The translations under genes were made by a program, and so were the position numbers. From the NCBI RefSeq assembly GCF_024600715.1, contig NZ_CP102332.1, positions 5,518,001-5,582,000 on the forward strand: a stretch of DNA of 64,000 nucleotides. The letters run 5' to 3'. Position 1 is the first letter of the stretch; each line of letters begins with the position of its first letter. The DNA comes from Streptomyces changanensis. GTDB taxonomy: Bacteria; Actinomycetota; Actinomycetes; Streptomycetales; Streptomycetaceae. Positions 16,470-25,709 of this stretch are shown in pieces. Below the pieces are notes generated by a model. It was not told where the DNA came from and did not search any database. It was given only the letters and a program-made list of their open reading frames with translations.

Positions 16470-17381
16470 TCAGCTCAGGGAGTGCGCCAGCAGCCGTGCC
16501 GCCTCCGCGACGAGGGCGTCGTCCGCCGTCGCGTCGGGCGCGAACCGGGTCGTGAGCACGGCGAGGACGACCGGCGGCCGTCCGGGCGGCCACGCCACGC
16601 CCACGTTGTTGTTCCCGCCGTACTCCCCGCCGCCCGTCTTGTCCGCCAGGACCCAGTCGGCCGGGAGGCCCTTGCGGAAGCGCTCCTCGCTCGTGGTGTT
16701 GGCGAGCATCCACGCCGTCAGCCGCTCTCGGTCGTCGGGCGCGAGCGCCGAGCCGAGAACCAGCCGCCCGTACGTCCGGCCGATGGCGCGGGGAGTGGTC
16801 GTGTCCGTCACGCGCCACGGCTCGGCCGAGTTCAGCTCGGGCTCCCAGCGGTCGAGCCGGGTCGTGTCGTCGCCGAGGGACCGGCAGAACCGGGTGATCG
16901 CGGTCGGGCCGCCCAGCTCGCGCAGCAGCAGGTTGCCGGCGGTGTTGTCGCTCTGGCAGATCGCCGCGGCCGACAGTTCGGCGACGGTCATCCCGGTCGC
17001 CACGTTCTCGCGGGTGACGGGGGAGTAGCCGGACTGCTCCACGTACGCGGCGGTGAAGTGGACCCGTCGGGCGAGGACCTCGCCGTCCCGGTCGAGGTCG
17101 CGCAGGACGGCCGCGGCGGCCAGGGTCTTGAAGAGCGACGCCATGGGGAAGCGCTCGTCCGCCCGGTACAGCACGGTCCTGCCCGTCCCCGTGTCGTGGG
17201 CGAACGCGCCGAGCCGCGCGTCGTGGCGGCGCTCCAGGGCACGCAACTGCCCGCGGACACCGCCGTCCGGTCCGCCCGCGGCGTGGGCGGGCGCCGTGCC
17301 GGCCACGGCGGCGGCCAGGAGGGCCCCCGCTCCGGCGGCGAGTACCGTACGGCGGCTGGGACGGGTTTCGATGGGCTGCAC
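16470..17381 (-). CDS. Class A beta-lactamase, Tat-type signal
   Basis: A 303-residue secreted serine beta-lactamase. All active-site elements are present: SLFK (Ser82-Lys85), SDN (144-146), the omega-loop Glu in EPELN (Glu180) and KTG (248-250) in DKTGGGEYG. The N-terminus SRRTVLAAGAGALL is a twin-arginine signal with an AHA cleavage region near residue 34. The family hydrolyses penicillins and cephalosporins outside the cell. It is a single gene with no adjacent LysR regulator; a terminator of the next gene lies upstream. Substrate range cannot be inferred. Confidence 0.92.
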   Translation of the reverse strand: MQPIETRPSRRTVLAAGAGALLAAAVAGTAPAHAAGGPDGGVRGQLRALERRHDARLGAFAHDTGTGRTVLYRADERFPMASLFKTLAAAAVLRDLDRDGEVLARRVHFTAAYVEQSGYSPVTRENVATGMTVAELSAAAICQSDNTAGNLLLRELGGPTAITRFCRSLGDDTTRLDRWEPELNSAEPWRVTDTTTPRAIGRTYGRLVLGSALAPDDRERLTAWMLANTTSEERFRKGLPADWVLADKTGGGEYGGNNNVGVAWPPGRPPVVLAVLTTRFAPDATADDALVAEAARLLAHSLS

Positions 17382-17605
17382 CGGGGTGCCCCCTTTTCTT
17401 GTCGGTCACAGAGCGAACATCCGCCACGACGTCCCCACGAGCACCACTGGTTTCATACGCCGCCCGCCCTGGCCGAAAACCATCGGCGCGCCGGCCGGCG
17501 CCGGCCGGGGGCGCGGAGCGGGCCCCGGACCGGACCTCGACCGGCGGCCACCGACCGGCGGATCCCGGGCGGTCTGGCCCGGATCGGCGGGGTCCGTGGA
17601 CGCGG

Positions 17606-17640
17606 AAGTGCCCGCGTACCGGACGGGTACGCGGGCACTT
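17606..17640 (-). terminator. Hairpin terminator after the FG-GAP protein gene
   Basis: Perfect 15-base arms AAGTGCCCGCGTACC (17606-17620) and its complement (17626-17640) flank a 5-base loop. It lies 21 bases past the stop at 17661. There is no T-run, as is common for streptomycete terminators. Confidence 0.85.
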
Positions 17641-17660
17641 GGGGGAAACGGTGCGCGGGG

Positions 17661-19511
17661 TCAGCCGAGCGGGCCGCTCCAGCGGGCGGCCGGGGCGCCG
17701 AAGCCGGTGCCCGTGCTCAGCCACGAGTACAGACCGTCGACCTTGCGGCCGTCGGGGGTCGTGCCGAGGTCGTAGAGGACCGCGACGTCGCCCTTGCGGT
17801 CGCCGTTGTAGTCGCCCGCCGTGAACTGGCTGCTGCTCCAGCGGAAGGCGCCGGTGCTCGCCCACTTCAGCGTCGGCGCGTCGAAGGCCGTGCCGGTGCT
17901 GATGAAGGTGTACAGGTTCGAGCCCCACTTGCCGTCCGACAGGCCGCGGTCGTAGAAGACCGACACGTCGGTCTTGCCGTCGCCGTTGAAGTCGCCCGAC
18001 GCGACCTTGGAGGCGCTCCAGGTGAAACCGCCGCCCGCGAGCCAGGTGCGCTGCACGGCCGCGAAGTTCGCGCCCGTGCTGTACCAGGTGTAGAGCGCCG
18101 AGAGGTTCTTGCCCTCGGCGGAGGTGCCGGCGTCGTAGAAGACCGAGACGTCGGCCTTGCCGTCGCCGTTGTAGTCGCCGGCCGTCAGCTGGGAGGCGGA
18201 CCAGCGGAAGTTGCCGGTGCTCTCCCACTCCAGGGTCGGGTTGGCGAAGGCGGTCCCGGTGCTGGTGAAGGCGAACAGGGCGGAGCGGGTGACGCCGTCC
18301 GTGCCCCTGCCGCGGTCGTAGAAGACGCCGATGTCGTCCTTGCGGTCGCCGTTGAAGTCGCCCGAGACGACCTTGGAGGCGCCCCAGCTGAACCCGCCCG
18401 GCGTCGTCCAGGTGCGCTTCGGCGCCTGGAAGCCCGTGCCGGTGCTGTACCAGGTGTAGACCGAGGAGATGTTGCCGTCGGCGGAGCTGCCGGCGTCGTA
18501 GAAGACCGACACGTCGTCCTTGCCGTCGCCGTTGTAGTCGCCGGTGGTCAGCTTCGACGCCTGCCAGGTGAAGCCGCCCGGCGTGGTCCACATCTGCTGC
18601 GGGGCGGCGAAGCCGGTGCCGTTGCTCAGCCAGGTGTGCAGCGAGGAGCGGTTCCGGTTGGCGGGGGAGGTGCCGTTGTCGTAGAAGCCCGCGACGTCGG
18701 CCTTGCCGTCGCCGTTGAAGTCGCCGGAGGCGATCATCGACTCCTGCGGCAGTGCGCGGACCTGCCGGACCCAGTCGCGCAGGTCGTCGACCCGCGTCTC
18801 GACGGCGTCCGTACGGGTCTCGGCCGGGTCGGTGCCGTGGCAGCCGCCCTGCCAGGAGGCGCTGTTGAGGGCGACCAGCTCGACCTTGCCGTCCGTCGTC
18901 CGCAGGGCCGGGCCGCCCGCGTCGCCGCGGCAGATGGTGCCGCCCGCGCTGGCGACCTTCACCGTGGAGCCGGTGGCGGCCTCCTGGACGGTGAAGGCGC
19001 CGCCGTGCAGCCGGTCGGGCACCCACGCCGTCCTGGTGCGGCCGTAGCCGAGCACGCGCAGCGTCTCGCCCTGGGCGGGCGCGGTGGCGGCCAGCACCAC
19101 CGGGTCGACGCCGGTCACCGGCTTGGCCAGCCGCGCCATGACCACGTCGCGGTCGGCGCGGGGCACGATCTCGGCGACCTCGGTCTGGGTGCCGGCCGTA
19201 CCGGTGAGGTCGGCGCGGCCCACCACCACCGTGGTCTTCAGCGCGGGGGCGCCGGCCGGGACCGGGAAGGGCTGCGACGGATTGTCGGAGAAGCAGCTGC
19301 TGGCCGTCAGGATCCACTGGGGGTCGACCAGGACGCCGGTGCAGGCGCGCTCGCCCCCGACGTTCACGTAGGCGGCGAAGGTCTCGGAGCCGTCGGCGAC
19401 GGCGTCGCCGACGAGGGCCTGGGCCGGACTGGTCGCGGTGAGCGCGCCGGCTGCCGCCACCGCGGCCACGAGCGCGATGCCCCGCACGGTGCGAGGCTTT
19501 CGATCGGTCAC
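17661..19511 (-). CDS. Secreted FG-GAP repeat protein with a catalytically inactive trypsin-like domain
   Basis: A 616-residue exported protein: signal peptide (about 1-32), a trypsin-fold domain (about 35-255), then six FG-GAP/VCBS-type Ca-binding repeats. In the protease domain the His box is TASSC (usual TAAHC), with Ser72 in place of the catalytic His, and the Ser box is GDAGGP with Ala198 replacing the nucleophile; only the Asp (about 122) remains. It should therefore not be a protease and may act in binding. Each repeat has a DxNGDxKxD loop; F-type (GDFNGD) and Y-type (GDYNGD) repeats alternate every 182 bases or so. A terminator follows. Confidence 0.88.
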   Translation of the reverse strand: MTDRKPRTVRGIALVAAVAAAGALTATSPAQALVGDAVADGSETFAAYVNVGGERACTGVLVDPQWILTASSCFSDNPSQPFPVPAGAPALKTTVVVGRADLTGTAGTQTEVAEIVPRADRDVVMARLAKPVTGVDPVVLAATAPAQGETLRVLGYGRTRTAWVPDRLHGGAFTVQEAATGSTVKVASAGGTICRGDAGGPALRTTDGKVELVALNSASWQGGCHGTDPAETRTDAVETRVDDLRDWVRQVRALPQESMIASGDFNGDGKADVAGFYDNGTSPANRNRSSLHTWLSNGTGFAAPQQMWTTPGGFTWQASKLTTGDYNGDGKDDVSVFYDAGSSADGNISSVYTWYSTGTGFQAPKRTWTTPGGFSWGASKVVSGDFNGDRKDDIGVFYDRGRGTDGVTRSALFAFTSTGTAFANPTLEWESTGNFRWSASQLTAGDYNGDGKADVSVFYDAGTSAEGKNLSALYTWYSTGANFAAVQRTWLAGGGFTWSASKVASGDFNGDGKTDVSVFYDRGLSDGKWGSNLYTFISTGTAFDAPTLKWASTGAFRWSSSQFTAGDYNGDRKGDVAVLYDLGTTPDGRKVDGLYSWLSTGTGFGAPAARWSGPLG

Positions 19512-19756
19512 GAAGAATCTCCCCTGATTCCCACCGCTGACCCGCGTCCGCGTCGCGTCAGGGGCGTCGCGACCTCGCCGCGCGGAACACCACGCGGCGG
19601 CGGTGGTACACCAGTTCCCCCCAGGAAGCGCGCAAGGTCAGCACGTCTTGATGTGGACCCAAAGTATCCGATCATGAGCTGGTGTCAATGTGACGAGAGA
19701 GCACTGTGGCGCGGGTGGTGCACAGACCGTGACCGGTCGCCCCGAGGAGGCCGTCG

Positions 19757-19942
19757 TCAGGACTGACCGGGCCGCCGCATGAGTTCCTGGAACATCGTCA
19801 TGCACGACAGGCAGTGCCGGTCCGTGTCGGCGGCCTGGTCGCCGAGGGGCTGTCCGCAGAGCGCGGCGGACTGGTGCTGGGCGACGACGTGCCACACCAG
19901 GTCGGAGTCGGTGGCGGCCGTGCCGATGTGCATTTCGTACAT
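19757..19942 (-). CDS. Small Cys-containing conserved hypothetical protein (61 aa)
   Basis: A 61-residue protein starting MYEMHIGTAA. It has a CGQ near the middle and HCLSCM close to the end, a spacing that could bind a metal ion such as zinc. It is 122 bases downstream of the RsbW-like kinase on the same strand. The start ATG at 19942 has GGAGAGCC roughly ten bases upstream, and the longer in-frame extension reads as non-coding. No function is recognised; small proteins of this kind are common and conserved in streptomycetes. Confidence 0.6.
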   Translation of the reverse strand: MYEMHIGTAATDSDLVWHVVAQHQSAALCGQPLGDQAADTDRHCLSCMTMFQELMRRPGQS

Positions 19943-20064
19943 GGCGGCTCTCCGTGCGGTGGACGACAGGAGCTCCAGCCCATCACGACCGGGTGGCGGG
20001 CGCCGTCGGCGCCGGTCCGTCCGGGTGAACCGCCGCCCCGCACGGCGGGGGAGAGGAGGGGCGG

Positions 20065-20499
20065 TCACCAGGGCAGGAAGACGTGGACGTCCTTGCCCTC
20101 GGGCCGGGTCAGGACGCTGACCTGCGTGGCGAGCGCGTGGACGAGGTGCCAGCCCACGCCCCCGCTGTTCTCCCGGGGCGACCACGGGCGGGGCACCGGC
20201 GGCTCCGGGTTGGTGTCGTGCACCTCGATGTGGACGCCGTCGAAGGTGCGCCGCAGCCGCACGGTGAAGGGGCCGGGCGCGTACTGGACGGCGTTGCTCG
20301 CCAGCTCGGTGACGACCAGGAGCACGTCGTCCCGCCGGTCGGGCTCGTCGGGCACGTCGGCGCGCTCCAGCGCGTCCAGGTAGCGGGCGGCCGCGAGCCG
20401 GGCCGTCGTCACGTCCCCGAGCACCCCCTCGAAGTGGGCCTCCAGATCGCGGACGGCCCGCTGGTCGGCTCCGTCGTTCGTGGGCGGGCCGGTGGCCAC
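20065..20499 (-). CDS. ATP-binding anti-sigma factor-like kinase (HATPase_c, RsbW/SpoIIAB type)
   Basis: A 144-residue stand-alone GHKL ATPase domain. The N-box is LVVTELASNAVQYAPGPF and the G-box is GGVGWHLVHAL. The GTG start at 20499 has a strong GGGAGGAC site. Family members bind sigma factors or phosphorylate STAS-domain antagonists. It is one of three such proteins in this window (others 30233-30673 and 37313-37792), and ends VHVFLPW exactly like the one beside the sigma gene, so these two are close paralogues. Its partner is unknown; no STAS or sigma gene is adjacent. Confidence 0.85.
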   Translation of the reverse strand: MATGPPTNDGADQRAVRDLEAHFEGVLGDVTTARLAAARYLDALERADVPDEPDRRDDVLLVVTELASNAVQYAPGPFTVRLRRTFDGVHIEVHDTNPEPPVPRPWSPRENSGGVGWHLVHALATQVSVLTRPEGKDVHVFLPW

Positions 20500-20811
20500 G
20501 GTGTCCTCCCGATGCTCGGCTCCGGTTGCGGATCCCTGACGGGTGCCCCGGCCTCCGTGGGCGATGCCTCGCCGGTCGTCCCGTCGTCGATCAGGCCGGG
20601 CCCGCGGCGCCCGGTGCGTCGCCCCGTCGGTACCGCGAGCGGGCGACCCGATGTGCGGCGCCGGCGGGCCGCCCCTACGGTGGCGGGGACGGCGCCGGGA
20701 CGGCGCGCGCGGACGGACCGGTGGGGCGTTGCCGCCACCCGCCGGGGCCGCGCGCCGAGCGGGCAGTGCCCCGCGGGTGGCCGGCGGACCGTACGGCAGG
20801 AGGAGACAGCG

Positions 20812-21261
20812 ATGCGGCAGGACGAGTTCCTCGCCCGGGTGTGCGAGCGGGGCGAGTACCGGGGCCCGGACGAGGCGGCGCGGATCACCGCGGCGGTCCT
20901 GGAGGTGCTCGGCCACCGCGTCGCCCCCGAGGACGCGGCCGCCCTCGCGGCGCTGCTGCCCGGGGACCTCGGCGCACCGCTCGCCGTCGACGGCGCCCGT
21001 ACCGGCGCAGCCCGTACCGACGGACCCCGGAGTGATGGGAACGGCGGCGCGGATGGTCCCGCCGAGCGCTTCGGCGTCGAGGAGTTCCACCGGCGCGTCG
21101 ACGAGCGGACCGGCGTCCGTCCGCGCACCGCCCAATGGGACGCCGCCGCCGTCCTGGGGACCCTCGCCGAGGTCCTGCCCGGCGACGAGCTCGACCGGAT
21201 CACCGGCCGGCTCCCCCGCGAGTTCGCGGCCCTCTTCCGCGGCGCCACCCCGCCCGACTGA
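20812..21261 (+). CDS. DUF2267 domain-containing protein
   Basis: A 149-residue acidic cytoplasmic protein made of two half-repeats: FLARVCERGEYRGPDEAARI in the first half and FHRRVDERTGVRPRTAQWDA in the second, each followed by a helix ending in LPGD-type turns. This is the DUF2267 fold, of unknown biochemical function and often found near stress-response genes. The two halves are joined by a Gly/Asp-rich linker of about 25 residues. AGGAGGAG lies about 8 bases before the ATG. It is divergent from the RsbW-like gene at 20499, leaving about 310 bases of shared upstream sequence. Confidence 0.8.
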   Translation: MRQDEFLARVCERGEYRGPDEAARITAAVLEVLGHRVAPEDAAALAALLPGDLGAPLAVDGARTGAARTDGPRSDGNGGADGPAERFGVEEFHRRVDERTGVRPRTAQWDAAAVLGTLAEVLPGDELDRITGRLPREFAALFRGATPPD

Positions 21262-21551
21262 CACACCGCGCGCCACCCACACCCCGCCCGGCTGACACCC
21301 CGCGCCACCCCGCCCGACCGGCGCGCCCCGCGCCACCCCGCCCGACGCGCGCCGTGCGCCGCGCCTCCTCCGGATGACGCGTCACGCACCGCCGCGCCCG
21401 ACCGGCGCGCCCCGCCGCGCCCCGGCCTGCCGCCGGGGCGCGCCTGGGGGCCGTGCCGGTGCCGCGCGGCTCTTGACTGCTGTGCGACCGGGGCCGATCC
21501 TCGTCACACCAATGCACGGGACATGACAATCCGGTCGACCCGAAGGCATGA

Positions 21552-23624
21552 GTGACGCCCATGACCCGACACCCCCACGGCAGGCGCGGCATCCTCGCGG
21601 TCCTGGCGCTCCTCCTCACCGCGACGGCCCTGGCGCTCGGCCCCACCGCCACCGGAGCCGTACCGGAACCCGCCTGGTGGGAACCGGCCGCCCGACCCTC
21701 CCCCGACAGCGCGATCGGCGTCACCGGCGAGCCCTTCCGCGGCACGGACGCCCAGGGCCGGGTGCGGGGCTTCGTCGACGCCCACAACCACATCATGTCC
21801 AACGAGGCGTTCGGCGGCCGGCTGATCTGCGGCAAGCCCTTCTCCGAGCAGGGCGTCGCCGACGCGCTCAAGGACTGCCCCGAGCACTACCCCGACGGCT
21901 CCCTCGCCGTCTTCGACTTCATCACCAAGGGCGGCGACGGCCGGCACGACCCGGACGGCTGGCCGACGTTCGCCGACTGGCCCGCCCACGACTCCCTCAC
22001 CCATCAGCAGAACTACTACGCCTGGATCGAGCGGGCCTGGCGCGGCGGCCAGCGGGTCCTCGTCAACGACCTCGTCACCAACGGCGTCATCTGCTCGGTC
22101 TACTTCTTCAAGGACCGCGGCTGCGACGAGATGACCTCCATCCGACTCCAGGCGCGCAAGACGTACGAGATGCAGGCGTACGTCGACCGCATGCACGGCG
22201 GCCCGGGCCGCGGCTGGTTCCGGATCGTCACCGACAGCGCCCAGGCCCGGGAGGTGATCCGCCAGGGCAAGCTCGCCGTCGTCCTCGGGGTGGAGACCTC
22301 CGAACCGTTCGGCTGCAAGCAGGTCCTGGACGTCGCCCAGTGCGACCGCGGGGACATCGACCGCGGCCTCGACGAACTCCACGCGCTCGGCGTGCGCAGC
22401 ATGTTCCTCTGCCACAAGTTCGACAACGCCCTGTGCGGGGTCCGCTTCGACTCGGGCGCCCTCGGCACGGCCATCAACGTCGGCCAGTTCCTGTCGACGG
22501 GCACCTTCTGGCAGACGGGCAAGTGCACCGGACCCCAGCAGGACAACCCCATCGGGTCGGCCGCCGCCCCCGGCGCCGAGGCGAAGCTGCCGCCCGGCGT
22601 GAGCGTTCCCACGTACGCGGCGGACGCCCGGTGCAACACCCGCGGCCTCACCGAGCTCGGCGAGTACGCCCTGCGCGGCATGATGCGGCGCGGCATGATG
22701 CTGGAGATCGACCACATGAGCGTCAAGGCCGCCGGCCGCGCCCTCGACGTCCTCGACGCGGCGTCGTACCCGGGCGTCCTCTCCTCGCACAGCTGGATGG
22801 ACCTCGACTGGACCGAGCGCGTCTACCGCCTCGGCGGCTTCATCGCCCAGTACATGCACGGCGCCGAGGCGTTCGGCGCGGAGGCGCGGCGCACGGACGC
22901 GCTGCGCGAGCGGTACGGCGTCGGCTACGGCTACGGCACCGACATGAACGGCGTCGGCGGCTGGCCCGCCCCCCGGGGCGCCGACACCCCGAACCCGGTG
23001 CGGTACCCGTTCCGCAGCGCCGACGGCGGCTCCGTCCTGGACCGCCAGACGACGGGGCTGCGCACCTGGGACGTCAACACCGACGGCGCCGCCCACCACG
23101 GCCTCGTCCCCGACTGGCTGGAGGACGTGCGGACCGTCGCCGGGCAGGATGTCGTGGACGACCTGTTCCGGGGCGCCGAGTCGTACCTGCGCACCTGGGG
23201 TGCGTCCGAGCGCCACACGGCGGCGGACGACCTCGCCGCCGGCGCCGGCGCCACCGCCAGCTCCTCCGAGTGGTGGAACCCCTTCACCCGCTACGCCCCC
23301 GGCAACGCCGTCGACGGCGACCCCGGTACGCGCTGGGCGAGCGAGTGGAGCGACGACCAGTGGCTGCGGATCGACCTCGGCCGGGTCCGGTCCGTCGCCC
23401 GCGTCACGCTCGACTGGGAGGCCGCGCACGCGGCGGCGTACCGGGTCGAACTCTCCACCGACGGCACCAGGTGGCGGACCGCCTGGTCCACCACGGCCGG
23501 GGACGGCGGCCTCGACACGGCACGCTTCGCCGCCACGGAGGCCCGGTACGTCCGCGTCGTCGGCGTCCGGCGCGCCACCTCGTGGGGGTACTCGCTCCGG
23601 GAGGTCGGCGTCCACGACCGGTGA
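21552..23624 (+). CDS. Secreted amidohydrolase/dipeptidase-like protein with F5/8 type C (discoidin) domain
   Basis: A 690-residue exported protein. A signal peptide (GILAVLALLLTATALAL) is followed by a metal-dependent hydrolase-like region beginning VDAHNHIMSNE (two His as candidate metal ligands), with EIDHMSVKA and SSHSWMDLD further on. The last 140 or so residues form a discoidin/CBM32-like domain (NAVDGDPGTRWASEW, WLRIDLG). Such proteins are often labelled 'coagulation factor 5/8 type domain protein' in streptomycetes; a cell-wall or glycan target is plausible but unproven. GTG 21552 is taken because GAAGG lies 5 bases before it; ATG 21561 is an alternative. Confidence 0.8.
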   Translation: MTPMTRHPHGRRGILAVLALLLTATALALGPTATGAVPEPAWWEPAARPSPDSAIGVTGEPFRGTDAQGRVRGFVDAHNHIMSNEAFGGRLICGKPFSEQGVADALKDCPEHYPDGSLAVFDFITKGGDGRHDPDGWPTFADWPAHDSLTHQQNYYAWIERAWRGGQRVLVNDLVTNGVICSVYFFKDRGCDEMTSIRLQARKTYEMQAYVDRMHGGPGRGWFRIVTDSAQAREVIRQGKLAVVLGVETSEPFGCKQVLDVAQCDRGDIDRGLDELHALGVRSMFLCHKFDNALCGVRFDSGALGTAINVGQFLSTGTFWQTGKCTGPQQDNPIGSAAAPGAEAKLPPGVSVPTYAADARCNTRGLTELGEYALRGMMRRGMMLEIDHMSVKAAGRALDVLDAASYPGVLSSHSWMDLDWTERVYRLGGFIAQYMHGAEAFGAEARRTDALRERYGVGYGYGTDMNGVGGWPAPRGADTPNPVRYPFRSADGGSVLDRQTTGLRTWDVNTDGAAHHGLVPDWLEDVRTVAGQDVVDDLFRGAESYLRTWGASERHTAADDLAAGAGATASSSEWWNPFTRYAPGNAVDGDPGTRWASEWSDDQWLRIDLGRVRSVARVTLDWEAAHAAAYRVELSTDGTRWRTAWSTTAGDGGLDTARFAATEARYVRVVGVRRATSWGYSLREVGVHDR

Positions 23625-23696
23625 CGTTCACGGCGGGCGCGGGGTGGGCAGGGAGGGGTGGGAGGACAACGGGGAGCGGGCGGCGGAGGAGGGCAC

Positions 23697-24368
23697 GTGA
23701 GAGCGGGCGACGTGGGTGGCGCGGGGCGCGGCCGGGCCGGTGACGCGGACGGCACGGGCGGTGCGGGCGGCGGGCCCTTCGGCGGGACGACGCCCGCCGG
23801 AGGGAACAGGACGGGTGCCCGCCGGAGCGGGCGGCGACTGCCAGGCGTCCTGCCGATCGCGGCGACCGCGATGACGGCCACCGTCGCCGTCCACATGGCC
23901 CTGGTGGCGTTCGGCAACATCACCGACTTCGGCACCAACCAGCAGTTCGTCCGGCACGTCCTGGCCATGGACACCACCTTCCGCGACCCGGACCTGATGT
24001 GGCGGGCGATCGAGTCCCCCGCCCTGCAGAACGCCGCCTACGTCGCCGTCATCGCCTGGGAGACGGTGACGGCGGCCGTCCTGCTGTACGCCACGGGCCT
24101 GTGGTTCCGGGCGCTGCGCCGCGGCGCCGCCGACCGTGCCGACCGCGCCCGCGCGGCGAGCACCGCCGGGCTGGTGATGGTGCTGCTGCTCTTCGGACTC
24201 GGCTTCCTCGCCATCGGCGGCGAGTGGTTCGCGATGTGGCAGTCGTCGAAGTGGAACGGCCTCGACGCGGCGGCCCGCAACGTGCTGCTCGCCCTCGCCG
24301 CGCTCGTGGTCGTCCACCTGCCACCCGGCCCCCGTGCCCACGACACCCTCCGCCCCGGCGGGCCGTGA
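23697..24368 (+). CDS. DUF2165 family membrane protein
   Basis: A 223-residue protein with a Gly/Ala-rich, flexible N-terminal 50 residues and four predicted membrane helices. DUF2165 landmarks include ALVAFGNITDF, VLAMDTTF between helices 1 and 2, and GGEWFAMWQSSKWNG between helices 3 and 4. Function of the family is unknown; homologues are small integral membrane proteins. The GTG at 23697 is chosen because GGAGGAGGGCAC directly precedes it. Its TGA overlaps a GTG that opens the next gene, suggesting coupling. Confidence 0.8.
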   Translation: MRAGDVGGAGRGRAGDADGTGGAGGGPFGGTTPAGGNRTGARRSGRRLPGVLPIAATAMTATVAVHMALVAFGNITDFGTNQQFVRHVLAMDTTFRDPDLMWRAIESPALQNAAYVAVIAWETVTAAVLLYATGLWFRALRRGAADRADRARAASTAGLVMVLLLFGLGFLAIGGEWFAMWQSSKWNGLDAAARNVLLALAALVVVHLPPGPRAHDTLRPGGP

Positions 24369-25513
24369 CGCCCCCGTACCACCGGGCCGCGCCGGGCGGG
24401 TGCCGGACTGACGCCATGGCCGCCGCACCCTCCCGCCCGGCCGGGCCCGGCCGGCCCGGCACGCCCCCCGGCATCCCCGGCCCGCCCACCGACACCGGCG
24501 GCGCCACGTCCACCGGCACCACCACGTCCACCGACACCGACACCGCCACGTCGATCGGCAGCGCCACGTCGACCGGCAGCAAAAGCGTCTCCGGCCTGAC
24601 CGGCACCGGGAGCCACACCGACCTGATCGTCATCGGCGGAGGCCCCGCCGGGTGCGCCGCCGCCCGTACCGCCGCCGGCGTAGGTCTGCGCTCCGTCCTG
24701 ATCGAGCCGGACGCCCCGTGCCACACCCTCCACCGCATCCCTGCCCTCGACAACGTCCTCGGCGGCCACACCACCGGTCCCGCCCTCGCCCGCGCCGTCG
24801 CCGCCGAGCTGGCGGCGACACCGCTGTGCCGCCCGGAGCTCGGCCGCCGGGCCACCGGACTGCGGGCCCACGACGACCACGTCACCGTCACCTTGGACGA
24901 CGGCACCCGCCACACCGCCCCGTACGCGGTCGTCGCCACCGGCGTCGGTCCCCTGCGACCTCGCGACGTCCCCTGGATCACGGCCCCGCCCGGCTGCGAT
25001 CCGCTCCCGCTGTGGCTAGCCGACCCGCGTGCCGCCGAGGGGCGCACGCTGCTCGTCCTCGGCGGCGACCGCCCCGTCGGCACGTTCCTGCGCGCCCACC
25101 CGGACCTGCGCACCCGCCTGCTCGTCGCCCACGCGACGGGCGACGACCACAAGACCGACGAGATCCGCGACGACCCGCGTGTCACCCTCCTCCCCGTCGA
25201 CCACTTGACCCTGCGCACGGTCGGCGGCGCGGTCGCCGCGGAGCTGGTGGGCCGCGACGGCCGGCGGCGCACGCTCCGGGCGGACGCCGTCCACCTCAGC
25301 CTCGGCAGCGCCCCGACCGCCCCGCCCGGCGCCCTCGTCCACGACGCCGACGGTTACTGTCCGCCCGCCGCCCAACACCCGCGGGTCCTCGTCGCCGGCG
25401 ATCTGCGTTCCGCCCGGTACCAGCGGATCATGACCGCGATGGGCTCCGGCGGCGAGGCCGCCCTGCGCGCCTACTACGCCGCCTGCGGCCTGTCCGCCCC
25501 ACCCCCCGGCTGA
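24365..25513 (+). CDS. FAD-dependent oxidoreductase (thioredoxin reductase-like)
   Basis: A 382-residue two-dinucleotide-domain flavoprotein. The FAD site is DLIVIGGGPAGCAAARTAA and the ATGVGPL motif marks the end of the first domain; a second Rossmann segment LLVLGGDRP and the C-terminal VAGDLRSARYQR complete the TrxB-like order. No CxxC redox pair is present, so it is not a thioredoxin reductase in the strict sense. The first 60 residues are a Thr/Ser/Gly-rich repetitive tail. GTG 24365 overlaps the previous stop (GTGA); ATG 24416 is the alternative start. Confidence 0.78.
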   Translation: MTPPYHRAAPGGCRTDAMAAAPSRPAGPGRPGTPPGIPGPPTDTGGATSTGTTTSTDTDTATSIGSATSTGSKSVSGLTGTGSHTDLIVIGGGPAGCAAARTAAGVGLRSVLIEPDAPCHTLHRIPALDNVLGGHTTGPALARAVAAELAATPLCRPELGRRATGLRAHDDHVTVTLDDGTRHTAPYAVVATGVGPLRPRDVPWITAPPGCDPLPLWLADPRAAEGRTLLVLGGDRPVGTFLRAHPDLRTRLLVAHATGDDHKTDEIRDDPRVTLLPVDHLTLRTVGGAVAAELVGRDGRRRTLRADAVHLSLGSAPTAPPGALVHDADGYCPPAAQHPRVLVAGDLRSARYQRIMTAMGSGGEAALRAYYAACGLSAPPPG

Positions 25514-25560
25514 CCCCCGCCCCGCCCGCGGCACCACCCCACGCCGCGCGCCGCTCCCCG

Positions 25561-25668
25561 GCCGGCGGCGCCCGTCAGCCCAGCCGGGCCGGCGGCGCCC
25601 GTCAGCCCAGCCGGGCCGGCGGCGCCCGTCAGCCCAGCCGGGCCGGCGGCGCCCGTCAGCCCGGCCGG
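25561..25668. repeat. 27-bp tandem repeat, four copies
   Basis: Four head-to-tail units of 27 bases beginning GCCGGCGGCGCCCGTCAGCC start at 25561, 25588, 25615 and 25642; the first three are identical and the fourth has one substitution. The array lies in the 196-base gap between the convergent oxidoreductase and recQ genes and is not part of a supported gene. Confidence 0.85.
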
Positions 25669-25709
25669 GTCAGCGGTGCCGAGCGGCCCGGCCGGGTCGG
25701 CCGGCCGCG

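Noticed and set aside
24365..25513. Thioredoxin reductase proper
   Set aside because: The fold order matches but no CxxC redox motif is present, so the call was kept at FAD-dependent oxidoreductase.
25561..25668. CRISPR array
   Set aside because: The 27-base units abut each other with no spacers and there are no cas genes.
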